Origin: Ptiloglossa arizonensis
Lineage: Eukaryota; Arthropoda; Insecta; Hymenoptera; Colletidae
NCBI RefSeq assembly: GCF_051014685.1
Contig: NW_027478523.1
Coordinates: 496,001 to 560,000, forward strand
Reading direction: 5' to 3'
DNA: 64,000 bases
The translations under genes and the position numbers were made by a program. This document shows, in pieces, positions 51,446 through 62,800 of this stretch. The notes below the pieces were generated by a model. It saw nothing but the letters and a program-made list of their open reading frames with translations, made no database searches and had not been told where the DNA came from. Position 1 is the stretch's first letter; every line of letters starts with the position of its first letter.

Positions 51446-53370
51446 GTAATCGGGCGAGTTTCTACTTTCAGATGCAACAGAAATTTTGCGGATTGGTCTA
51501 TCCGTTCGCGAGATGTGGCAGTTTGGATGTAAGAAACGCTTGAGAAACGCAAAATTTTCGCAGTTCTGATGCTCGAAACTAATAACTAGAACGGCCTAGG
51601 GGAGAACTACACCTACCGTTGTAGTCGGGCGAGTTTCTACTTTCAGATGCAACAGAAATTTTGCGGATTGGTCAATCCGTTCGCGAGATATGGCAGTTTG
51701 GAGGTAAGAAACGCTTGAGTAACTCAAAATTTTCGCAGTTCTGATGCTCGAAACAAATAACTAGAACCGCCTAGGGGAAAAGTGCGCATACCGTTGTAAT
51801 CGGGCGAGTTTCTACTTTCAGATGCAACAGAAATTTTGCGGATTGGTCAATCCGTTCGCGAGATGTGGCAGTTTGGAGGTAAGAAACGCTTGAGAAACTC
51901 AAAATTTTCGCAGTTCTGATGCTCGAAACGAATGACTAGAACGGCCTAGGGGAGAAGTACGCATACCGTTGTAATCGGGCGAGTTTCTACTTTCAGATGC
52001 AACAGAAATTTTGCGGATTGATCAATCCGTTCGCGAGATATGGCAGTTTGGAGATAAGAAACGCTTGAGAAACTCAAAATTTTCGCAGTTCTGATGCCCG
52101 AAACGAATAACTAGAACGGCCTAGGCGAAAAGTACGCACACCGATGTAATCGGGCGAGCTTCTACTTTCAGATGCAACAGAAATTTTGCGGATTGGTCAA
52201 TCCGTTCGCGAGATATGGCAGTTTGGAAGTAAGAAACGCTTGAGAAACTCAAAATTTTCGCAGTTCTGATGCTCGAAACGAATGACTAGAACGGCCTAGG
52301 GGAGAAGTACGCATACCGTTGTAATCGGGCGAGTTTCTACTTTCAGATGCAAGAGAAATTATGCGGATTGGCCAATCCGTTCGCGAGATATGGACGTTTG
52401 GATGTAAGAAACGCTTGAGAAACTCAAAATTTTCGCAGTTCTGATGCTCGAAACGAATAACTAGAACGGCCTAGGGGAGAAGTACGCATACCGTTGTAAT
52501 CGGGCGAGTTTCTACTTTCAGATGCAACAGAAATCATGCGGATTGGTCAATCCGTTCGCGAGATATGGCCGTTTGGATGTAAGAAACGCTTGAGAAACTC
52601 AAAATTTTCGCAGTTCTGATGCTCGAAACGAATAAGTAGAACGGCCTAGGCGAAAAGTACACATACCGATGTAATCGGGCGAGCTTCTACTTTCAGATGC
52701 GACAGAAATTTTGCGGATTGGTTGATCCGTTCGCGAGATATGGCAGTTTGGAAGTAAGAAACGCTTGAGAAGCTCAAAATTTTCGCAGTTCTGATGCTCG
52801 AAACGAATGACTAGAACGGCCTAGGGGAGAAGTACGCATACCGTTGTAATCGGGCGAGTTTCTACTTTCAGATGCAACAGAAATTATGCGGATTGGTCAA
52901 TCCGTTCGCGAGATATGGCCGTTTGGAAGTAAGAAACGCTTGAGAAACTCAAAATTTTCGCAGTTCTGATGCTCGAAACGAATAACTAGAACGGCCTAGC
53001 GGAGAAGTACGCATACCGTTGTAATCGGGCGAGTTTCTACTTTCAAATGCAATAGAAATCATGCGGATTGGTCAATCCGTTCGAGAGATATCGCAGTTTG
53101 GATGTAAGAAACGCTTGAGAAACTCAAAATTTTCGCAGTTCTGATGCTCGAAACGAATAGCTAGAACGGCCTAGCGGAGAAGTACGCATACCGTTGTAAT
53201 CGGGCTAGTTTCTACTTTCAGATGCAACAGAAATTATGCGGATTGGTCAATCCGTTCGCGAGATATGGCAGTTTGGATGTAAGAAACGCTTGAGAAACTC
53301 AAAATTTTCGCAGTTCTGATGCTCGAAACGAATAACTAGAACCGCCTAGGGAAATAGTACGCATACCGTT
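51446..53370 (+). repeat. 11-monomer HOR unit (1925 bp), copy 2
   Basis: It matches 49521-51445 monomer for monomer. I see only a few substitutions (CCGTTGTAAT, TCCGTTCGAG, ATATCGCAG near 53090) before the 3' end of the last monomer, which switches from AATGACGAG to AATAACTAGAACCGCC with GAAATAGTACG. This is among the youngest large duplications in the window, judged by eye. Confidence 0.92.
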
Positions 53371-53720
53371 GTAATCGGGCGAGTTTCTACTTTCAGAAGC
53401 AACAGAAATTTTGCGGATTGATCAATCCGTTCGCGAGATGTGGCAGTTTGGAGGTAAGAAACGCTTGAGAAACTCAAAATTTTCGCAGTTCTGATGCTCG
53501 AAACGAATAACTAGAACGGCCTAGGGGAGAAGTACGCATACCGTTGTAATCGGGCGAGTTTCTACTTTCAGATGCAACAGAAATTATGCGGATTGGTCAA
53601 TCCGTTCGCGAGATATGGCCGTTTGGAAGTAAGGAACGCTTGAGAAACTCAAAATTTTCGCAGTTCTGATGCTCGAAACGAATAACTAGAACGGCCTAGC
53701 GGAGAAGTACGCATACCGTT

Positions 53721-54560
53721 GTAATCGGGCGAGTTTCTACTTTCAGATGCAACAGAAATTTTGCGGATCGGTCAATCCGTTCGCGAGATATGGCAGTTTG
53801 GATGTAAGAAACGCTTGAGAAACTCAAAATTTTCGCAGTTCTGATGCTCGAAACGAATAACTGGAACGGCCTAGGGGAAAACTACACATACCGTTGTAAT
53901 CGGGCGAGTTTCTACTTTCAGATGCAACAGAAATTTTGCGGATTGGTCAATCCGTTCGCGTGATGTGGCAGTTTGAAGGTAAGAAACGCTTGAGAAACTC
54001 AAAATTTGCGCAGTTCTGATGCTTGAAACGAATAACTAGAACGGCCTAGGTGAAAAGTGCGCATACCGTTGTAATCGGGCGAGTTTCTACTTTCAGATGC
54101 AACAGAAATTTTGCGGATCGGTCAATCCGTTCGCGAGATATGGCAGTTTGGATGTAAGAAACGCTTGAGAAACTCAAAATTTTCGCAGTTCTTATGCTCG
54201 AAACGAATAACTGGAACGGCCTAGGGGAAAACTACACATACCGTTGTAATCGGGCGAGTTTCTACTTTCAGATGCAACAGAAATTTTGCGGATTGGTCAA
54301 TCCGTTCGCGAGATGTGGCAGTTTGGAGGTAAGAAACGCTTGAGAAACTCAAAATTTGCGCAGTTCTGATGCTTGAAACGAATAACTAGAACGGCCTAGG
54401 TGAAAAGTACGCATACCGATGTAATCGGGCGAGTTTCTACTTTGAGATGCAACAAAAATTTTGCGGATTGGTCGATCCGTTCGCGAGATATGGCAGTTTG
54501 GAAGTAGGAAACGCTTCAGAAACTCAAAATTTTCGCAGTTCTGATGCTCGAAACGAATGA
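53721..54560 (+). repeat. Distant duplication, copy 1 (GCGTGATG block)
   Basis: Almost five monomers match 60896-61735, exactly 41 monomers (7175 bp) downstream. Shared rare markers are TTCGCGTGATG in the second monomer, TTATGCTCG in the third, and GCTTCAGAAACTC with ACTTTGAGATG in the fifth. The match ends where AATGACTAG here faces AATGACGAG there. Confidence 0.85.
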
Positions 54561-55645
54561 CTAGAACGGCCTAGGGGAAAACTACACCTACCGTTGTAAT
54601 CGGGCGAGTTTCTACTTTCAGATGCAACAGAAATTTTGCGGATTGATCAATACGTTCGCGAGATATGGCAGTTTGGAAGTAAGAAACGCTTGAGAAACTC
54701 AAAATTTTCGCAGTTCTGATGCTCGAAACGAATGACTAGAACGGCCTAGGGGAGAAGTACGCATACCGTTGTAATCGGGCGAGTTTCTACTTTCAGATGC
54801 AAGAGAAATTATGCGGACTGGTCAATCCGTTCGCGAGATATGGACGTTTGGATGTAAGAAACGCTTGAGAAACTCAAAATTTTCGCAGTTCTGATGCTCG
54901 AAACGAATAAGTAGAACGGCCTAGGCGAAAAGTACACATACCGATGTAATCGGGCGAGCTTCTACTTTCAGATGCGACAGAAATTTTGCGGATTGGTTGA
55001 TCCGTTCGCGAGATATGGCAGTTTGGAAGTAAGAAACGCTTGAGAAACTCAAAATTTTCGCAGTTCTGATGCTCGAAACGAATAACTAGAACTGCCTAGG
55101 GGAAAAGTACGCATACCGATATAATCGGGCGAGTTTCTACTTTGAGATGCAACAAAAATTTTGCGGATTGGTCGATCCGTTCGCGAGATATGGCAGTTTG
55201 GAAGTAGGAAACGCTTGAGAAACTCAAAATTTTCGCAGTTCTGAAGCTCGAAACGAATGACGAGAACGGCCTAGGGGAAAAGTACGCATACCGATGTAAT
55301 CAGGCGAGTTTCTACTTTCAGATGCAACAGAAATTTTGCGGATTGGTCTATCCGTTCGCGAGATGTGGCAGTTTGGATGTAAGAAACGCTTGAGAAACGC
55401 AAAATTTTCGCAGTTCTGATGCTCGAAACTAATAACTAGAACGGCCTAGGGGAGAACTACACCTACCGTTGTAGTCGGGCTAGTTTCTACTTTCAGATGC
55501 AACAGAAATTTTGCGGATTGGTCAATCCGTTCGCGAGATATGGCAGCTTGGAGGTAAGAAACGCTTGAGTAACTCAAAATTTTCGCAGTTCTGATGCTCG
55601 AAACAAATAACTAGAACCGCCTAGGGGAAAAGTGCGCATACCGTT

Positions 55646-56695
55646 GTAATCGGGCGAGTTTCTACTTTCAGATGCAACAGAAATTTTGCGGATTGGTCAA
55701 ACCGTTCGCGAGATGTGGCAGATTGGAGGTAAGAAACGCTTGAGAAACTCAAAATTTTCGCAGTTCTGATGCTCGAAACGAATAACTAGAACGGCCTAGG
55801 CGAAAAGTACGCACACCGATGTAATCGGGCGAGCTTCTACTTTCAGATGCAACAGAAATTTTGCGGATTGGTCAATCCGTTCGCGAGATATGGCAGTTTG
55901 GAAGTAAGAAACGCTTGAGAAACTCAAAATTTTCGCAGTTCTGATGCTCGAAACGAATGACTAGAACGGCCTAGGGGAGAAGTACGCATACCGTTGTAAT
56001 CGGGCGAGTTTCTACTTTCAGATGCAAGAGAAATTATGCGGATTGGTCAATCCGTTCGCGAGATATGGACGTTTGGATGTAAGAAACGCTTGAGAAACTC
56101 AAAATTTTCGCAGTTCTGATGCTCGAAACGAATAACTAGAACGGCCTAGGGGAGAAGTACGCATACCGTTGTAATCGGGCGAGTTTCTACTTTCAGATGC
56201 AACAGAAATTTTGCGGATTGGTCAAACCGTTCGCGAGATGTGGCAGATTGGAGGTAAGAAACGCTTGAGAAACTCAAAATTTTCGCAGTTCTGATGCTCG
56301 AAACGAATAACTAGAACGGCCTAGGCGAAAAGTACGCACACCGATGTAATCGGGCGAGCTTCTACTTTCAGATGCAACAGAAATTTTGCGGATTGGTCAA
56401 TCCGTTCGCGAGATATGGCAGTTTGGAAGTAAGAAACGCTTGAGAAACTCAAAATTTTCGCAGTTCTGATGCTCGAAACGAATGACTAGAACGGCCTAGG
56501 GGAGAAGTACGCATACCGTTGTAATCGGGCGAGTTTCTACTTTCAGATGCAAGAGAAATTATGCGGATTGGTCAATCCGTTCGCGAGATATGGACGTTTG
56601 GATGTAAGAAACGCTTGAGAAACTCAAAATTTTCGCAGTTCTGATGCTCGAAACGAATAACTAGAACGGCCTAGGGGAGAAGTACGCATACCGTT
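55646..56695 (+). repeat. 3-monomer unit (525 bp) in two tandem copies
   Basis: 55646-56170 and 56171-56695 share the order GGTCAAACCG with GGCAGATTGG; GAGCTTC with GGAAGT; GCAAGAG with ATGGACG. The first monomer's two changes occur nowhere else that I saw in the window, so the duplication is recent and local. Confidence 0.88.
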
Positions 56696-57395
56696 GTAAT
56701 CGGGCGAGTTTCTACTTTCAGATGCAACAGAAATCATGCGGATTGGTCAATCCGTTCGCGAGATATGGCCGTTTGGATGTAAGAAACGCTTGAGAAACTC
56801 AAAATTTTCGCAGTTCTGATGCTCGAAACGAATAAGTAGAACGGCCTAGGCGAAAAGTACACATACCGATGTAATCGGGCGAGCTTCTACTTTCAGATGC
56901 GACAGAAATTTTGCGGATTGGTTGATCCGTTCGCGAGATATGGCAGTTTGGAAGTAAGAAACGCTTGAGAAGCTCAAAATTTTCGCAGTTCTGATGCTCG
57001 AAACGAATGACTAGAACGGCCTAGGGGAGAAGTACGCATACCGTTGTAATCGGGCGAGTTTCTACTTTCAGATGCAACAGAAATTATGCGGATTGGTCAA
57101 TCCGTTCGCGAGATATGGCCGTTTGGATGTAAGAAACGCTTGAGAAACTCAAAATTTTCGCAGTTCTGATGCTCGAAACGAATAACTAGAACGGCCTAGC
57201 GGAGAAGTACGCATACCGTTGTAATCGGGCGAGTTTCTACTTTCAAATGCAATAGAAATCATGCGGATTGGTCAATCCGTTCGAGAGATATGGCAGTTTG
57301 GATGTAAGAAACGCTTGAGAAACTCAAAATTTTCGCAGTTCTGATGCTCGAAACGAATAACTGGAACGGCCTAGGGGAAAACTACACATACCGTT
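56521..57395 (+). repeat. Five-monomer cassette, later occurrence
   Basis: It matches 45496-46370, 50396-51270 and 52321-53195 in order. The first monomer is shared with copy 2 of the 3-monomer unit. Differences are GGATGT for GGAAGT in the fourth monomer and AACTGG with AACTACACA at the 3' end of the fifth. Confidence 0.82.
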
Positions 57396-57570
57396 GTAAT
57401 CGGGCGAGTTTCTACTTTCAGATGCAACAGAAATTTTGCGGATTGGTCAATCCGTTCGCGAGATATGGCAGTTTGGATGTAAGAAACGCTTGAGAAACTC
57501 AAAATTTTCGCAGTTCTGATGCTCGAAACGAATAACTAGAACCGCCTAGGGAAAAAGTACGCATACCGTT

Positions 57571-58270
57571 GTAATCGGGCGAGTTTCTACTTTCAGAAGC
57601 AACAGAAATTTTGCGGATTGATCAATCCGTTCGCGAGATGTGGCAGTTTGGAGGTAAGAAACGCTTGAGAAACTCAAAATTTTCGCAGTTCTGATGCTCG
57701 AAACGAATAACTAGAACGGCCTAGGGGAGAAGTACGCATACCGTTGTAATCGGGCGAGTTTCTACTTTCAGATGCAACAGAAATTATGCGGATTGGTCAA
57801 TCCGTTCGCGAGAGATGGCCGTTTGGAGATCAGAAACGCTTGAGAAACTCAAAATTTTCGCAGTTCTGATGCTCGAAACGAATGACAAGAACGGCCTAGG
57901 GGAGAAGTACGCATACCGTTGTAATCGGGCGAGTTTCTACTTTCAGAAGCAACAGAAATTTTGCGGATTGATCAATCCGTTCGCGAGATGTGGCAGTTTG
58001 GAGGTAAGAAACGCGGGAGAAACTCAAAATTTTCGCAGTTCTGATGCTCGAAACGAATAACTAGAACGGCCTAGGGGAGAAGTACGCATACCGTTGTAAT
58101 CGGGCGAGTTTCTACTTTCAGATGCAACAGAAATTATGCGGATTGGTCAATCCGTTCGCGAGAGATGGCCGTTTGGAGATCAGAAACGCTTGAGAAACTC
58201 AAAATTTTCGCAGTTCTGATGCTCGAAACGAATGACAAGAACGGCCTAGGGGAGAAGTACGCATACCGTT
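57571..58270 (+). repeat. 2-monomer unit (350 bp) in two tandem copies
   Basis: 57571-57920 and 57921-58270 pair a GAAGC/GATCAATCC/GATGTGG monomer with a TTATGC monomer carrying CGAGAGATGG, GGAGATCAG and AATGACAAG. GCGGGAGAAACTC at 58014 is private to copy 2. Confidence 0.87.
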
Positions 58271-59845
58271 GTAATCGGGCGAGTTTCTACTTTCAAATGC
58301 AATAGAAATTTTGCGGATTGGTCAATCCGTTCGCGAGATATGGCCGTTTGGATGTAAGAAACGCTTGAGAAACTCAAAATTTTCGCAGTTCTGATGCTCG
58401 AAACGAATAACTAGAACGGCCCAGGGGAAAAGTGCGCATACCGTTGTAATCGGGCGAGTTTCTACTTTCAAATGCAATAGAAATTTTGCGGATTGGTCAA
58501 TCCGTTCGCGAGATATGGCCGTTTGGATGTAAGAAACGCTTGAGAAACTCAAAATTTTCGCAGTTCTGATGCTCGAAACGAATAACTAGAACGGCCCAGG
58601 GGAAAAGTGCGCATACCGTTGTAATCGGGCGAGTTTCTACTTTCAGATGCAACAGAAATTATGCGGATTGGTCAATCCGTTCGCGAGATATGGCCGTTTG
58701 GAAGTAAGAAACGCTTGAGAAACTCAAAATTTTCGCAGTTCTGATGCTCGAAACGAATAACTAGAACGGCCTAGCGGAGAAGTACGCATACCGTTGTAAT
58801 CGGGCGAGTTTCTACTTTCAAATGCAATAGAAATCATGCGGATTGGTCAATCCGTTCGAGAGATATGGCAGTTTGGAGGTAAGAAACGCTTGAGAAACTC
58901 AAAATTTTCGCAGTTCTGATGCTCGAAACGAATAACTGGAACGGCCTAGGGGAAAACTACACATACCGTTGTAATCGGGCGAGTTTCTACTTTCAGATGC
59001 AACAGAAATTTTGCGGATTGGTCAATCCGTTCGCGAGAGATGGCCGTTTGGAGATCAGAAACGCTTGAGAAACTCAAAATTTTCGCAGTTCTGATGCTCG
59101 AAACGAATGACAAGAACGGCCTAGGGGAGAAGTACGCATACCGTTGTAATCGGGCGAGTTTCTACTTTCAAATGCAATAGAAATTTTGCGGATTGGTCAA
59201 TCCGTTCGCGAGATATGGCCGTTTGGATGTAAGAAACGCTTGAGAAACTCAAAATTTTCGCAGTTCTGATGCTCGAAACGAATAACTAGAACGGCCCAGG
59301 GGAAAAGTGCGCATACCGTTGTAATCGGGCGAGTTTCTACTTTCAAATGCAATAGAAATTTTGCGGATTGGTCAATCCGTTCGCGAGATATGGCCGTTTG
59401 GATGTAAGAAACGCTTGAGAAACTCAAAATTTTCGCAGTTCTGATGCTCGAAACGAATAACTAGAACGGCCCAGGGGAAAAGTGCGCATACCGTTGTAAT
59501 CGGGCGAGTTTCTACTTTCAGATGCAACAGAAATTATGCGGATTGGTCAATCCGTTCGCGAGATATGGCCGTTTGGAAGTAAGAAACGCTTGAGAAACTC
59601 AAAATTTTCGCAGTTCTGATGCTCGAAACGAATAACTAGAACGGCCTAGCGGAGAAGTACGCATACCGTTGTAATCGGGCGAGTTTCTACTTTCAAATGC
59701 AATAGAAATTTTGCGGATTTGTCAATCCGTTCGAGAGATATGGCAGTTTGGATGTAAGAAACGCTTGAGAAACTCAAAATTTTCGCAGTTCTGATGCTCG
59801 AAACGAATAACTGGAACGGCCTAGGGGAAAACTACACATACCGTT
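58096..59845 (+). repeat. 5-monomer HOR (875 bp), two copies, second type
   Basis: Copies run 58096-58970 and 58971-59845. Unit order: CGAGAGATGG with GGAGATCAG; two consecutive AAATGCAATAG/ATGGCCG monomers with GGCCCAGG that look identical to each other; TTATGC with CTAGCGG; AAATGCAATAG with TTCGAGAG. Copy differences include TTATGC against TTTTGC in the first monomer and AAATCATGC against AAATTTTGC with GGATTTGTC in the fifth. It is unrelated in composition to the 5-monomer HOR at 42871. Confidence 0.88.
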
Positions 59846-62800
59846 GTAATCGGGCGAGTTTCTACTTTCAGATGCAACAGAAATTTTGCGGATTGGTCAA
59901 TCCGTTCGCGAGATATGGCAGTTTGGATGTAAGAAACGCTTGAGAAACTCAAAATTTTCGCAGTTCTGATGCTCGAAACGAATAACTAGAACCGCCTAGG
60001 GAAAAAGTACGCATACCGTTGTAATCGGGCGAGTTTCTACTTTCAAATGCAATAGAAATTTTGCGGATTGGTCAATCCGTTCGCGAGATATGGGCGTTTG
60101 GATGTAAGAAACGCTTGAGAAACTCAAAATTTTCGCAGTTCTGATGCTCGAAACGAATAACTAGGACGGCCCAGGGGAAAAGTGCGCATACCGTTGTAAT
60201 CGGGCGAGTTTCTACTTTCAAATGCAATAGAAATCATGCGGATTGGTCAATCCGTTCGCGAGATATGGCAGTTTGGATGTAAGAAACGCTTGAGAAACTC
60301 AAAATTTTCGCAGTTCTGATGCTCGAAACGAATAACTGGAACGGCCTAGGGGAAAACTACACATACCGTTGTAATCGGGCGAGTTTCTACTTTCAGATGC
60401 AACAGAAATTATGCGGATCGGTCAATCCGTTCGCGAGATATGGCCGTTTGGAAGTAAGAAACGCTTGAGAAACTCAAAATTTTCGCAGTTCTGATGCTCG
60501 AAACGAATAACTAGAACGGCCTAGCGGAGAAGTACGCATACCGTTGTAATCGGGCGAGTTTCTACTTTCAGATGCAACAGAAATTATGCGGATTGGTCAA
60601 TCCGTTCGCGAGATATGGCAGTTTGGAGGTAAGAAACGCTTGAGAAACTCAAAATTTGCGCAGTTCTGATGCTTGAAACGAATAACTAGAACGCCCTAGG
60701 GGAAAACTACACATACCGTTGTAATCGGGCGAGTTTCTACTTTCAGATGCAACAGAAATTTTGCGGATTGGTCAATCCGTTCGCGAGATATTGCAGTTTG
60801 GAGGTAAGAAACGCTTGAGAAACACAAAATTTGCGCAGTTCTGATGCTTGAAACGAATAACTAGAACGGCCTAGGGGAAAAGTGCGCATACCGTTGTAAT
60901 CGGGCGAGTTTCTACTTTCAGATGCAACAGAAATTTTGCGGATCGGTCAATCCGTTCGCGAGATATGGCAGTTTGGATGTAAGAAACGCTTGAGAAACTC
61001 AAAATTTTCGCAGTTCTGATGCTCGAAACGAATAACTGGAACGGCCTAGGGGAAAACTACACATACCGTTGTAATCGGGCGAGTTTCTACTTTCAGATGC
61101 AACAGAAATTTTGCGGATTGGTCAATCCGTTCGCGTGATGTGGCAGTTTGGAGGTAAGAAACGCTTGAGAAACTCAAAATTTGCGCAGTTCTGATGCTTG
61201 AAACGAATAACTAGAACGGCCTAGGTGAAAAGTGCGCATGCCGTTGTAATCGGGCGAGTTTCTACTTTCAGATGCAACAGAAATTTTGCGGATCGGTCAA
61301 TCCGTTCGCGAGATATGGCAGTTTGGATGTAAGAAACGCTTGAGAAACTCAAAATTTTCGCAGTTCTTATGCTCGAAACGAATAACTGGAACGGCCTAGG
61401 GGAAAACTACACATACCGTTGTAATCGGGCGAGTTTCTACTTTCAGATGCAACAGAGATTTTGCGGATTGGTCAATCCGTTCGCGAGATGTGGCAGTTTG
61501 GAGGTAAGAAACGCTTGAGAAACTCAAAATTTGCGCAGTTCTGATGCTTGAAACGAATAACTAGAACGGCCTAGGTGAAAAGTACGCATACCGATGTAAT
61601 CGGGCGAGTTTCTACTTTGAGATGCAACAAAAATTTTGCGGATTGGTCGATCCGTTCGCGAGATATGGCAGTTTGGAAGTAGGAAACGCTTCAGAAACTC
61701 AAAATTTTCGCAGTTCTGATGCTCGAAACGAATGACGAGAACGGCCTAGAGGAAAAGTACGCATACCGATGTAATCGGGCGAGTTTCTACTTTCAGATGC
61801 AACAGAAATTTTGCGGATTGGTCTATCCGTTCGCGAGATGTGGCAGTTTGGATGTAAGAAACGCTTGAGAAACTCAAAATTTTCGCAGTTCTGATGCTCG
61901 AAACTAATAACTAGAACGGCCTAGGGGAGAACTACACCTACCGTTGTAGTCGGGCGAGTTTCTACTTTCAGATGCAACAGAAATTTTGCGGATTGGTCAA
62001 TCCGTTCGCGAGATATGGCAGTTTGGAGGTAAGAAACGCTTGAGTAACTCAAAATTTTCGCAGTTCTGATGCTCGAAACAAATAACTAGAACCGCCTAGG
62101 GGAAAAGTGCGCATACCGTTGTAATCGGGCGAGTTTCTACTTTCAGATGCAACAGAAATTTTGCGGATTGGTCAATCCGTTCGCGAGATGTGGCAGTTTG
62201 GAGGTAAGAAACGCTTGAGAAACTCAAAATTTTCGCAGTTCTGATGCTCGAAACGAATAACTAGAACGGCCTAGGCGAAAAGTACGCACACCGATGTAAT
62301 CGGGCGAGCTTCTACTTTCAGATGCAACAGAAATTTTGCGGATTGGTCAATCCGTTCGCGAGATATGGCAGTTTGGAAGTAAGAAACGCTTGAGAAACTC
62401 AAAATTTTCGCAGTTCTGATGCTCGAAACGAATGACTAGAACGGCCTAGGGGAGAAGTACGCATACCGTTGTAATCGGGCGAGTTTCTACTTTCAGATGC
62501 AACAGAAGTTATGCGGATTGGTCAATCCGTTCGCGAGATATGGACGTTTGGATGTAAGAAACGCTTGAGAAACTCAAAATTTTCGCAGTTCTGATGCTCG
62601 AAACGAATAACTAGAACGGCCTAGGGGAGAAGTACGCATACCGTTGTAATCGGGCGAGTTTCTACTTTCAGATGCAACAGAAATCATGCAGATTGGTCAA
62701 TCCGTTCGCGAGATATGGCCGTTTGGATGTAAGAAACGCTTGAGAAACTCAAAATTTTCGCAGTTCTGATGCTCGAAACGAATAACTAGAACGGCCTAGG

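Larger units (their letters stand above)
53371..57570 (+). repeat. Array domain 9: mosaic of cassettes
   Basis: Twenty-four monomers combine pieces seen elsewhere: a GCGTGATG block (53721-54560), the AACTGCC/ATAATCGGG/GGTCTATCC/GTAGTCGGG series (55121-55645 region), a tandem 3-monomer unit (separate entry), and the five-monomer cassette at 56521-57395. The order does not settle into a long HOR. No gene or non-satellite sequence is visible. Confidence 0.8.

Noticed and set aside
2677..59427. Recurrent minus-strand ORFs of about 76 codons (2677-2907, 6702-6932, 8452-8682, 39247-39477, 58322-58552 and others)
   Set aside because: Each covers about 1.3 monomers and recurs in the same monomer phase. 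Because 175 is not a multiple of 3, the frame changes every monomer and a stop soon follows. Their similarity reflects DNA homogenisation; there is no start context, domain or codon-position pattern of constraint.
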